Positions 26,589 through 33,450 of a stretch of DNA of 41,339 bases are shown here, piece after piece (position 1 is the stretch's first letter; each line of letters begins with the position of its first letter). The notes beneath the pieces were generated by a model. That model was not told the origin of the DNA. It saw nothing but the letters and a program-made list of their open reading frames with translations, and ran no database searches. Both the position numbers and the translations under genes were made by a program. This stretch comes from Pseudomonadota bacterium (lineage in GTDB: Bacteria; Pseudomonadota; Alphaproteobacteria; Reyranellales; Reyranellaceae): the NCBI GenBank assembly GCA_018240695.1, contig JAFEFH010000014.1, forward strand, positions 1 to 41,339, given 5' to 3'.

Positions 26589-26608
26589 GCGCTCGCACCG
26601 CGAGCGCC
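26588..26608 (+). terminator. Perfect 9-bp stem-loop between convergent genes
   Basis: GGCGCTCGC (26588-26596), loop ACC, then GCGAGCGCC (26600-26608). The left arm starts on the last base of the hydrolase stop codon. No T-run follows on the plus strand, so it may be a weak terminator or a 3'-end-protecting stem. The convergent gene ends at 26642, so the hairpin could serve both strands. Confidence 0.5.
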
Positions 26609-26641
26609 GGCACAGCGCAGAACAGATACGCGGCGTTGCGA

Positions 26642-27124
26642 CTATTTCCCGTACGTGTACTTGAAGTCGCAGTGACTCGCGCCCTGCATGATGGTCTGCG
26701 AGCGCTCGAGCTTCATCTTCGGGTCGTAGCCCTCGCAGAAGGCGCCGTCGCGATTGCACGACAGCAGCGCGCCGATCTCGCCCAGGCCCATCGCCTTGTA
26801 GGTCTCGGCGTAGCGGCAGCGCACGACGTTGAACGTGAACTCGGTGTCGCTCGCGGTCTTGACCTCGATCTCGAGCGCGCCGCCCTTGGTCCAGAGCGGC
26901 ATCACGTCCTGGAACGCCTGGAGCGACGTCCCGCCCGGCGCCGCGGCGGCGAACTGGCGGGCCTGCTCGATGGCGGAACGGCGCACGGACTCCGCGATCG
27001 TCTTGCGGGCGACCTCGACGCCGTGGCTCGCCTTCAGGGTCTCGTAGACCTCCTTCAGGATCTCGGCCTCGATCTTCCTCTTCTCGAGCATCGACAGGCC
27101 TTCGGGATGCGCGGACTGTGTCAT
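26642..27124 (-). CDS. L-2-amino-thiazoline-4-carboxylic acid hydrolase family protein
   Basis: 160 residues. The C-terminal half carries the family signature: NVVRCRYAETYKAMGLGEIGALLSC in pieces, then NRDGAFCEGYDPK and the ending QTIMQGASHCDFKY. The conserved cysteines (in VVRCRYA, LLSCNRD and SHCDF) are presumed functional. The namesake enzyme opens the thiazoline ring in L-cysteine production, but most members are uncharacterised and many occur alone, as here. Start ATG 27124 is used because GGGAG lies 8 nt upstream; a GTG 9 nt earlier is also in frame. Cytoplasmic, with no signal peptide. The family call is good; activity is not shown. Confidence 0.8.
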   Translation of the reverse strand: MTQSAHPEGLSMLEKRKIEAEILKEVYETLKASHGVEVARKTIAESVRRSAIEQARQFAAAAPGGTSLQAFQDVMPLWTKGGALEIEVKTASDTEFTFNVVRCRYAETYKAMGLGEIGALLSCNRDGAFCEGYDPKMKLERSQTIMQGASHCDFKYTYGK

Positions 27125-27161
27125 CGGAACCACTCCCGGAACGGATGTGCGAGCCTACACC

Positions 27162-27190
27162 TTGACATCATGCCTGTCGGATGAAATATC
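27162..27190 (+). promoter_or_regulatory. Candidate sigma-70 promoter for argC
   Basis: A perfect -35 box TTGACA (27162-27167), a 17-nt spacer and a poor -10 match AATATC (27185-27190). It points to argC, whose start is about 190 nt further on, leaving a long leader with two stem-loops. The -10 matches the consensus at only three of six positions, so this is tentative. Confidence 0.35.
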
Positions 27191-27270
27191 CGGCCGCAAT
27201 GACCCTGTTCGCCGCCTTTCCGTCGCGACGCCGCCGCTTGCAAAAGTGGTTTGAAGACGCGCGCGCTTAA

Positions 27271-27315
27271 GAAACGCGCCGTTTCGTGAAGCCGCTGGAA
27301 AGAATGAGCGGCTTC
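27271..27315 (+). promoter_or_regulatory. Two stacked stem-loops in the argC leader
   Basis: First stem: GAAACG (27271-27276), loop CGC, CGTTTC (27280-27285). Second stem: GAAGCCGCT (27288-27296), 10-nt loop, AGCGGCTTC (27307-27315). Both are perfect. A pyrimidine-rich stretch (CTTCTCCTTTCTTCTCC) follows to about 27335. No gene upstream on this strand needs a terminator here, so a leader role in argC expression is the simplest reading. Confidence 0.45.
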
Positions 27316-27383
27316 CACCTTCTCCTTTCTTCTCCAGTCGGCCCGCTCCCCAAGGCCCTTCTATCCGAGAGAAAGACACCATC

Positions 27384-28343
27384 ATGAGCACGAACAAGAC
27401 CAAGATCTTCATCGACGGCCAGCACGGCACCACCGGCCTGCAGATCCTCGACCGGCTGAAGGGCCGGCCCGACATCGAACTGCTCGAGCTGCCGATGGCC
27501 GACCGCAAGGACCTCGGCAAGCGCGCCGAGATCGCCAAGGCGTCCGACATCACCGTGCTCTGCCTGCCCGACGCGGCGGCCAAGGAGCTGGTCGCGGCGA
27601 TGGGCGATGCCGACACGGTGGTGATCGACGCCTCGACGGCGCATCGCGTGGCCGACGGCTGGACCTACGGCTTCCCCGAGATGGCCAGGGACCAGCGGCA
27701 GAAGCTGCTCGCCTCCAACCGCATCAGCAATCCGGGCTGCTACCCGACCGGCGCGATCGCGCTGCTGCGGCCGCTGATCGACGCCGGCCTCGTGCGCAAG
27801 GACTCGACGCCCGCGGTGTTCGGCGTGTCGGGCTACAGCGGCGGCGGCAAGGACCTGATCGCCGTGCACGAGAAGCCGGACGTCGAGCCATTCGGCCTCT
27901 ACGGCCTCGGTCTCGCGCACAAGCACGTGCCGGAGATGAAGAAGTACACCGGCCTCACCCATGCGCCGCTGTTCGTGCCGTCGGTCGGCCACTATGCCCA
28001 GGGCATGCTGATCACCGTGCCGATCACGCGCGACATCACCACCAAGCAGGTGACGGCCAGGGACGTGCACGGCGTGCTCGCCGACTACTACAAGGGCGAG
28101 CAGTTCGTGCCGGTGCGGCCGTTGGGCGACAAGTCGTGGCTGGAGCGGGACCAGTTCCTGCGTGCCGACCGGCTGACCAACACCAACACGATGGAGCTGG
28201 CGGTCTACGGCAACGATGCCGACGGCAACGTGGTGGCGATCGCCTCGCTCGACAATCTCGGCAAGGGCGCGTCGGGTGCGGCCGTGCAGGTGATCAACCT
28301 CAAGACGGGCGTCGACGAAGCCACCGGCCTCGCCACCGGCTGA
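27384..28343 (+). CDS. argC: N-acetyl-gamma-glutamyl-phosphate reductase (ArgC type 2)
   Basis: 319 residues, the short form of ArgC. The nucleotide-binding N-terminus reads KIFIDGQHGTTGLQILDRL. The catalytic cysteine is in SNPGCYPTGAIALLRPL (about Cys117), and the substrate region VSGYSGGGKDLIA and the His in LAHKHVPEM follow. The enzyme reduces N-acetylglutamyl phosphate to the semialdehyde with NADPH in arginine synthesis. The start ATG is preceded by a weak GAGAGAAAG. It is followed 6 nt later by a GNAT gene. No other arg gene is nearby, which is common in this group. The structured leader upstream may regulate it. Confidence 0.95.
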   Translation: MSTNKTKIFIDGQHGTTGLQILDRLKGRPDIELLELPMADRKDLGKRAEIAKASDITVLCLPDAAAKELVAAMGDADTVVIDASTAHRVADGWTYGFPEMARDQRQKLLASNRISNPGCYPTGAIALLRPLIDAGLVRKDSTPAVFGVSGYSGGGKDLIAVHEKPDVEPFGLYGLGLAHKHVPEMKKYTGLTHAPLFVPSVGHYAQGMLITVPITRDITTKQVTARDVHGVLADYYKGEQFVPVRPLGDKSWLERDQFLRADRLTNTNTMELAVYGNDADGNVVAIASLDNLGKGASGAAVQVINLKTGVDEATGLATG

Positions 28344-28349
28344 GCGGCC

Positions 28350-28841
28350 ATGATCGCGACACGGCAGGCGACGGCCGCCGACGCGGCCGCCATCCGCGCG
28401 CTGACGCGCGAGGCCTACGCCAAGTGGGTCGCGGTCACCGGCCGCGAGCCGCTGCCCATGCGGGTCGACTACGACGAGGCGGTGAAGAGCCACCGCTTCG
28501 ATCTCCTCTACGACGACGACACGCTGGCGGCGCTGATCGAGACCGCGCGCGAGGCCGACCATGTTCTGATCGTGAACGTGGCGGTCGCGCCGTCGCAGCA
28601 GAAGCGCGGCCGCGGCCGCCGGCTTCTCGCACTGGCGGAAACGATCGCGCGCGCTGCCGGCCTTACAACGATGAAGCTCTACACGAACAAACTGATGGCC
28701 GAGAACATCGCGCTCTATCAGCGGTTGGGCTACCGCATCGACCGCGAGGAGCCGTCGGGCGGCCACGTCCAGGTGCACATGAGCAAGGCGATCGGCGGAA
28801 GGCCGGCGCACAGCGGACTACCGACGCCCGACGCGCCCTAA
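28350..28841 (+). CDS. GNAT family N-acetyltransferase
   Basis: 163 residues with a full GNAT fold. The acetyl-CoA pyrophosphate loop is VAPSQQKRGRGRRLL (Q/R-x-x-G-x-G/A form, around residues 76-90), followed by the helix ALAETIARAAG and the C-terminal NKLMAENIALYQRLGYRID, where the Tyr commonly acts as general acid. It probably acetylates an amine on a small molecule or protein. It begins 6 nt after argC, so the genes share a transcript; a link to amino-acid metabolism is possible but unproven. The last 15 residues are Pro-rich and probably disordered. Confidence 0.9.
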   Translation: MIATRQATAADAAAIRALTREAYAKWVAVTGREPLPMRVDYDEAVKSHRFDLLYDDDTLAALIETAREADHVLIVNVAVAPSQQKRGRGRRLLALAETIARAAGLTTMKLYTNKLMAENIALYQRLGYRIDREEPSGGHVQVHMSKAIGGRPAHSGLPTPDAP

Positions 28842-28871
28842 TCCAGGCGAAAGTGTTTCGTTGGTTACGCG

Positions 28872-28887
28872 AGCGCGTGAACGCGCT
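28872..28887 (+). repeat. Short inverted repeat after the GNAT gene
   Basis: AGCGCGT (28872-28878), GA, ACGCGCT (28881-28887). Perfect 7-bp arms lie 30 nt past the GNAT stop codon. With a 2-nt centre it fits a dimeric protein site better than an RNA hairpin; it could also contribute to termination of the argC transcript. Confidence 0.35.
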
Positions 28888-28906
28888 TGGATTCCCGACC
28901 GTGTGT

Positions 28907-28941
28907 CCTTAATCAGCCTCCAGGGTGTGCGCTGATTAAGG
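28907..28941 (+). promoter_or_regulatory. 11-bp perfect inverted repeat covering the ribosome site of the LuxR-type regulator
   Basis: CCTTAATCAGC (28907-28917), 13-nt spacer, GCTGATTAAGG (28931-28941). The right arm contains the AAGG used for the ATG at 28950. As DNA it looks like an operator for a dimeric factor; as RNA it would hide the ribosome site. Arms are AT-richer than the surroundings, which makes chance less likely. Confidence 0.6.
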
Positions 28942-28949
28942 TGGCGAAT

Positions 28950-31556
28950 ATGTGTGCGCAGCCCATCCTCGAACGTGAAGATCAGATGCAGCGCCTGTCG
29001 GCGGCGCTCGCGGAGGCGTCGGCGGGCCATGGCCACATCGTCCTGGTGAGCGGCGAGGCCGGCATCGGCAAGACGAGCTTCGTCGAGCACTTCGCCGAAA
29101 CCGTGCGCAAGCCCGCCTGCGTGGTGTCGGGCCACTGCGATCCGCTGTTCACGCCGACGCCGCTGGGGCCGCTCTACGACATCGCCCGCCAGAGCAACGG
29201 CCGCCTGCTCGAGTTGCTCGAGAGCGGCGCGCCGCGCGCCGCGTTGTTCTCGTCGCTGCTCGGCCTCGTCGGTACGGCGGAGGGCGCCTATGTCGTGGTC
29301 ATCGAGGACATCCACTGGGCCGACGAGGCGACGCTCGACCTGGTGAAGTATCTCGGCCGCCGCATCGCCTCGACGCGCATCCTGCTGGTGCTGACCTATC
29401 GTGACGACGAGGTCGCGGGCCAGCCCTCGCTGCGCCGCCTGCTGGGCGACCTCGCGGCGTCCAAGTCGACCCTGCGCATCGAGCTGCCGCGCCTGTCGAT
29501 GGAGGCGGTGCGCGTGCTGGTGGCCGACCGCCCGGTCGATCCGGCGGAGCTGCATCGCCAGACCTCGGGCAACCCGTTCTATGTCACCGAAGTGCTGTCG
29601 AGCGGATCGCGCGGCGTGCCGGCCACGGTGCGCGACGCGGTGCTGGCGCGCGCCGCGCGTCTCGCGCCCGCCGGCCGCGCGGTGCTCGACGCCGCCGCGG
29701 TGATCGGCAGCCGCATCGATCCCGCGATGCTCGAGAAGGTGCTGGGCGGCGCGGTCGAGGGGCTGGGCGACTGCATCCAGATCGGCGTGCTCGAGGTCGA
29801 CGACGGCGGCATCGCCTTCCGCCACGAGCTCGGCCGCAAGGCCGTGCTGTGCGACATGGACCCGGCGCGGCGGCGCGAGCTCAACCGGCTGGCGTTCGAG
29901 GCGCTGAAGAACGCGGGCCATCGCCGCTCGGATCTCGCGCTGCTGGTCCAGTACGCGGCGGGCGCGGGCGACAGCGACGCGGTGATCGAGTACGGCGTCG
30001 CCGCGGCGCAGGCCGCGACCTCGGCCGGCGCGCACCGCCAGGCCGTGGCGCACTATGCGCGCGTCATCGAACATGCCGCCGACCGCCCCGACGAGGAACG
30101 CGCGGGCTATTGCGAGGCCTATGCCGAGGAGTGCGCCATCGTCGACGCGCTGCCCGAGGCCGAGCGTGCGCGCCGGCTGGCGGTCGAGCTGCGCCGCGCC
30201 ACCGGCAACCGGCTCAAGGAGGGCGAGAACCTCGCGGAGCTGGCCTGGCCGCTGGTGCGCAGCGGCCGCAACGCCGCCGCGGAGGCCACCATCCGGCAGG
30301 CGATCGTGGTGCTCGAGGCGCTGCCGCCGTCGCGCCATCTCGCCAACGCCTATCGCATCCAGGCGCATCTCACGATGCTCGACCGCGACTGCCCGGTGGC
30401 CGTGCGGCTGGGACACCAGGCGATCGCGCTGGCCGAGCGGTTCGGCGACAAGGTGACGATCGCCGCCGTCGAGAACGTGATCGGCTCGGCGCTGATGACC
30501 AGCGGCGAGGGCGAGGAAGGGCTGGCCCATCTCCAGCGCTCGATCGCGCTCGGCCGCGAGATCGGCTTCGACAGCGTGGTCGGCAACGGGCTGATGAACA
30601 TCGGCAGCTCGTGGGGCGAGCTCTATCGCCTCGCCGAGGCCGAGCAGAGCCTGGCCGAGGGCATCGCCTACACCGCCGAGCGCGACCTCGACTACGCCAA
30701 CCACTACATGCACGCCTGGCTGGCGCTGATCCGCCTCTATCAGGGCCGCTGGGAGGAAGCCGCCACGATCGCGCGCGGCGTGATCGCCCGGCCCGACGCC
30801 TCGGTGATCAGCCGCATCATGGCGCTGGTGGCGCTGGGCCGCGTGCATGCGCGGCGCGGCGATGCCGATCCCGGTCCGGTGCTCGACGAGGCGCTGGAAC
30901 TGGCGACGCAGACCGGCACCTTGCAGCGGCTGGCGCCGGTGCGCGCGGCGCGGGCGGAAGCGGCGTGGCTGGCGGGCGACGGCGCGCGCGCCGCGGCCGA
31001 GGCGCGTGCCGCCTACGATCTCGCCACGCGCCACAGCCACCGCTGGTTCACCGGCGAGCTGCTGCTGTGGCGGACCCTTGGCGGCGACGGCATCGACCTG
31101 CCGACCTGGGCGGCCGCGCCGTTCCTGTGGCAGCTCAAGGGAAGCTGGCGCCGCGCGGCCGAAGCGTGGGGCGCGCTGGGCTGCGTCTACGAACGGGCGC
31201 GCGCGCTGGCCGAGGGCGATCATGCCGCGCAAATCGAGGCGCTGGAGATCTTCACCGAGCTGGGTGCCGCGCCCGCCGCCGCGGCGCTGCGCCAGCGCAT
31301 GCGCGATGCCGGCGTGCGCCGCATCCCGCGCGGGCCGCGCCAGTCGACGCGGCAGAACGCGTTCGGGCTGACGACGCGCGAGCTGCAGATCCTGGGCTGC
31401 CTGTCGACCGGGCTCACCAACTCGGGCATCGGCCTGAAGCTCCATGTCTCGCCCAAGACCGTCGACCATCACGTGTCGTCGGTCCTGTCGAAGCTCGGCG
31501 CCGCGTCGCGCGGCGAGGCCGCGCGCATCGGCCGGGCCAAGCAGCTGATCGCGTAG
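28950..31556 (+). CDS. Large ATP-binding LuxR-family transcriptional regulator
   Basis: 868 residues from ATG 28950 (AAGGTGG upstream; an upstream TTG frame at 28887 would cross the inverted repeat and is not preferred). Residues about 5-270 form an AAA/STAND ATPase: Walker A SGEAGIGKTS (K41) and Walker B VVIEDIHWAD (D120). Residues about 300-790 are TPR-like helical repeats for ligand or partner sensing. The C-terminal 65 residues are a LuxR helix-turn-helix: LTTRELQILGCLSTGLTNSG and VSPKTVDHHVSSVLSKLG. Such MalT-like proteins are ATP-dependent activators. No obvious target operon lies next to it except the GFA and TauE genes downstream. Confidence 0.93.
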   Translation: MCAQPILEREDQMQRLSAALAEASAGHGHIVLVSGEAGIGKTSFVEHFAETVRKPACVVSGHCDPLFTPTPLGPLYDIARQSNGRLLELLESGAPRAALFSSLLGLVGTAEGAYVVVIEDIHWADEATLDLVKYLGRRIASTRILLVLTYRDDEVAGQPSLRRLLGDLAASKSTLRIELPRLSMEAVRVLVADRPVDPAELHRQTSGNPFYVTEVLSSGSRGVPATVRDAVLARAARLAPAGRAVLDAAAVIGSRIDPAMLEKVLGGAVEGLGDCIQIGVLEVDDGGIAFRHELGRKAVLCDMDPARRRELNRLAFEALKNAGHRRSDLALLVQYAAGAGDSDAVIEYGVAAAQAATSAGAHRQAVAHYARVIEHAADRPDEERAGYCEAYAEECAIVDALPEAERARRLAVELRRATGNRLKEGENLAELAWPLVRSGRNAAAEATIRQAIVVLEALPPSRHLANAYRIQAHLTMLDRDCPVAVRLGHQAIALAERFGDKVTIAAVENVIGSALMTSGEGEEGLAHLQRSIALGREIGFDSVVGNGLMNIGSSWGELYRLAEAEQSLAEGIAYTAERDLDYANHYMHAWLALIRLYQGRWEEAATIARGVIARPDASVISRIMALVALGRVHARRGDADPGPVLDEALELATQTGTLQRLAPVRAARAEAAWLAGDGARAAAEARAAYDLATRHSHRWFTGELLLWRTLGGDGIDLPTWAAAPFLWQLKGSWRRAAEAWGALGCVYERARALAEGDHAAQIEALEIFTELGAAPAAAALRQRMRDAGVRRIPRGPRQSTRQNAFGLTTRELQILGCLSTGLTNSGIGLKLHVSPKTVDHHVSSVLSKLGAASRGEAARIGRAKQLIA

Positions 31557-31560
31557 CAGT

Positions 31561-31612
31561 TGGACCGCGGGCTTCCAGCCCGCTCATGAGCGCGCAGGAT
31601 GCGCGCGGTCCA
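31561..31612. repeat. REPIN-like palindromic element, copy 1
   Basis: 52 bp, beginning 4 nt after the regulator stop codon. Structure: TGGACC, hairpin GCGGGCT-tcc-AGCCCGC (31567-31583), core TCATGA, hairpin GCGCGCA-gga-TGCGCGC (31590-31606), GGTCCA. The two halves are mirror images, loops tcc and gga are complementary, and each hairpin keeps perfect pairing although its stem bases differ from the other copy. Compare the element at 36025-36077. Confidence 0.8.
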
Positions 31613-31613
31613 C

Positions 31614-31670
31614 AAAATGGGGAGGCCGTCCCGCTAAATTGGGGAGGTCCTGCCGATGCGCGGCAGGGCC
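31614..31670 (+). repeat. Paired direct repeats and a stem-loop before the GFA gene
   Basis: AAAATGGGGAGG (31614-31625) and AAATTGGGGAGG (31636-31647) differ at one position and are 22 nt apart start to start, about two helix turns. They are followed by a stem GGTCCTGCCG (31646-31655), loop ATGCG, CGGCAGGGCC (31661-31670), with one G-U pair. The repeats could be protein sites for the GFA promoter; the stem may terminate the regulator transcript. Confidence 0.4.
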
Positions 31671-31722
31671 CGCGTGCATAGGTTCCGGGCTCTTCGCTGC
31701 ACCGCAGCAGAAAGGTCGAACG

Positions 31723-32142
31723 ATGCACATTGGAACTTGTTTTTGCGGCGCCGTGACGTTGGAAGCGACCGGCGAGCCGGAGGCGATGGGCTACTGCCAT
31801 TGCCGTTCGTGCCGCTCGTGGTCGGGCGGTCCGGTCAACGCCTTCAGCCTCTGGAAGCCGGCGGCGGTCAAGGTCGCGTCGGGTGAGCGCCACGTCGCCA
31901 CCTTCAGCAAGACGCCGCTCAGCGAGCGCAAGTACTGCGCCAAGTGCGGCGGTCACCTGATGACCAACCATCCGCCGCTCGGCCTGGTCGACGTGTTCGC
32001 GGCGACCCTGCCGACCCTGCGCTTCGCGCCGGGCGTCCACGTCAACTACGCCGAGACCGTGCTGCCCATGAAGGACGGCCTGCCCAAGCTCAAGGACTTC
32101 CCCAAGGAGTTCGGCGGCTCGGGCGAGGCGATCCCCGAGTAG
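31723..32142 (+). CDS. GFA (glutathione-dependent formaldehyde-activating / CENP-V) family zinc protein
   Basis: 139 residues from ATG 31723, which has AAAGG upstream. Zinc-binding cysteines are arranged as in the GFA domain: TCFCGAV (Cys6, Cys8), YCHCRSCR (Cys25, Cys27, Cys30) and YCAKCGGHL (Cys72, Cys75). The fold is a beta-rich zinc module; the best known member was reported to bind glutathione and help form S-hydroxymethylglutathione, but most members have no shown enzyme activity. Cytoplasmic. It stands between the LuxR-type regulator and the TauE/SafE exporter on the same strand and may be a target of that regulator (inference). Confidence 0.9.
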   Translation: MHIGTCFCGAVTLEATGEPEAMGYCHCRSCRSWSGGPVNAFSLWKPAAVKVASGERHVATFSKTPLSERKYCAKCGGHLMTNHPPLGLVDVFAATLPTLRFAPGVHVNYAETVLPMKDGLPKLKDFPKEFGGSGEAIPE

Positions 32143-32206
32143 CACCACACCGGCTCCCCCGCGCGCGACGGTTGCCTTTCCTTCCCGGCCGCCGCGCGTG
32201 GACCCC

Positions 32207-32296
32207 GCCCTCTCCGTCCGTTTCCACCCGCTGCCATGGTTCCCAATCCCATGGTCCGGATCGGACGGAGAGGGCTCCCCATTTTCCCCTCTCCGT
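32207..32296 (+). promoter_or_regulatory. Two-state stem-loop leader before the TauE/SafE gene
   Basis: Three segments: A (32207-32220, GCCCTCTCCGTCCG), B (32262-32275, exact reverse complement of A) and C (32287-32296, CCCTCTCCGT, a second copy of part of A). B can pair with A (14 bp, 41-nt loop containing two CCATGG sites at 32234 and 32249) or with C (10 bp, 12-nt loop), not both. The B-C stem would lie 16 nt before the start codon. Confidence 0.5.
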
Positions 32297-32316
32297 TTCC
32301 CCCGAATCGAACATGA
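32236..32316 (+). other. Possible 26-codon upstream frame ending on the TauE/SafE start codon
   Basis: ATG 32236 opens a frame of 26 codons (MVPNPMVRIGRRGLPIF and on) whose TGA (32314-32316) overlaps the ATG (32313-32315) of the exporter gene. The exporter has no ribosome site of its own, so re-initiation after this frame could explain its translation. The upstream frame itself also lacks a clear ribosome site, which weakens the case. Confidence 0.3.
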
Positions 32317-33140
32317 AAATCGGCGCTGATCAGACGCAGCGCTTCGCGCTCTATGGCGCGGGCGTGATCGTGCTGGCGACCTATGCCGGCGTCCTCTCCA
32401 AGCTGCACGGCGGCCCGGTCGCGGTGGCGCCGATGATGGCGGTGTTCGCGGCCGCCCTGGTGTCGAGCGTGGCGGGCTTCGCCTTCTCGGCGATCTGCGG
32501 CGCGCTCCTGTTCCACCTGATTCCCGATCCGGTGCACGTCGTGCAGATCATGATGATCTGCTCGGTCGGCGGGCAGGCGACCATGGTGTGGTCGCTCCGC
32601 CGCAGCATCGACTGGTACGCGCTGTCGCCGTTCCTGATGGGCGGCGCGTTCGGCCTGCCGGTCGGCCTCTACATCCTGCTGCACAGTGCGCCGCATGTCT
32701 CGATGGGGATCATCGGCTGGCTGCTGATCGCCTATGCGGGCTTCATGCTGCTGCGCCGCCCGACAGTGGCGCGCCGGCAGAGCGCTCGGCGCGACGCGAT
32801 CGCGGGCTTCCTCGGCGGCCTGACCGGCGGCATCGCGGCCTTCCCGGGCGCCGCCGTCACCATCTGGTGCGGCTTCAAGGGCTGGAACAAGGAACGCCAG
32901 CGCGGCCTCTACCAGCCGTTCATCCTGATCATGCAGGTGGCGGGCCTGTTCATCATGGCGGCCGAGGCATTCGCCGGCATCCAGCACCGCGGCTTCGATT
33001 GGCACGGCGTGCTCTACCTGCCCGCGATGCTGCTCGGCACCGCGGTCGGCATGAGCCTGTTCAACCGGCTGAACGACCGCCAGTTCGGCCGCGCGGTGAA
33101 CTTGCTGCTGATCGTGTCGGGCGTGAGCTTCCTGCTCTGA
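32313..33140 (+). CDS. TauE/SafE family sulfite/organosulfur exporter
   Basis: 275 residues with about eight hydrophobic segments in two repeats, the usual TauE/SafE size. The second half carries GFLGGLTGGIAAFPGAAVTIWC, corresponding to the family-conserved Gly-rich re-entrant region, followed by KERQRGLYQPFILIMQVAGL. Members move sulfite, sulfoacetate or other organosulfur anions across the inner membrane; several have other substrates. The start is ATG 32313, with no clear ribosome site but overlapping the end of a short upstream frame. It ends directly against the stop of the convergent secreted protein gene with no base between. The substrate is not evident. Confidence 0.87.
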   Translation: MKIGADQTQRFALYGAGVIVLATYAGVLSKLHGGPVAVAPMMAVFAAALVSSVAGFAFSAICGALLFHLIPDPVHVVQIMMICSVGGQATMVWSLRRSIDWYALSPFLMGGAFGLPVGLYILLHSAPHVSMGIIGWLLIAYAGFMLLRRPTVARRQSARRDAIAGFLGGLTGGIAAFPGAAVTIWCGFKGWNKERQRGLYQPFILIMQVAGLFIMAAEAFAGIQHRGFDWHGVLYLPAMLLGTAVGMSLFNRLNDRQFGRAVNLLLIVSGVSFLL

Positions 33141-33440
33141 CTAGCGCCGCAGCTCGTGATAGCGACGGTATTCCTGGACGTCGCGCCAGGGGATGTCGTT
33201 GGGATAGCAGTAGAGGTCCTGCCGGCGCGTGCGCTGGTTGTAGAGGCTCTTGTCGGCGCATTGCTGGCCGTTCCAGGCGTAGCTGTACGGGCAGGGGCAG
33301 TCCTTCGATCCGAACTGCGCGATCGAATCGCGGATGATCATGTTGCGGATCTCGTCGTCGCCGTAGCGCTGCGCGTGCGCCGTCGTCGCCAGCAACAATG
33401 CCGGTAGGGCGACGAGTGAAAGAAGAGTCTGGCGGATCAT
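33141..33440 (-). CDS. Small secreted cysteine-containing protein of unknown function
   Basis: 99 residues with a clear cleavable signal peptide (MIRQTLLSLVALPALLLATTAHA, cut before QRYGDDE). The mature part is about 76 residues, rich in Arg, Tyr and Asp, with four cysteines: DCPCPYSYAWNGQQC and one in LYCYPND, suggesting two disulfides. Short periplasmic proteins with CPCPY...C are common in Rhizobiales and relatives and have no known role. It lies 10 nt downstream of the luciferase-like oxidoreductase gene on the same strand and meets the TauE/SafE gene stop to stop. I assign no function. Confidence 0.78.
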   Translation of the reverse strand: MIRQTLLSLVALPALLLATTAHAQRYGDDEIRNMIIRDSIAQFGSKDCPCPYSYAWNGQQCADKSLYNQRTRRQDLYCYPNDIPWRDVQEYRRYHELRR

Positions 33441-33450
33441 GCTTGGCCGA

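Noticed and set aside
25152..26759. N-terminal extension of the ogt frame opposite the hydrolase
   Set aside because: Ogt is complete from 25151; the rest is antisense to the Tat-exported hydrolase.
28950..31556. Possible STAND-type defence NTPase
   Set aside because: The protein has a C-terminal LuxR helix-turn-helix and no effector domain, and no defence genes are nearby; a transcription regulator is the simpler reading.
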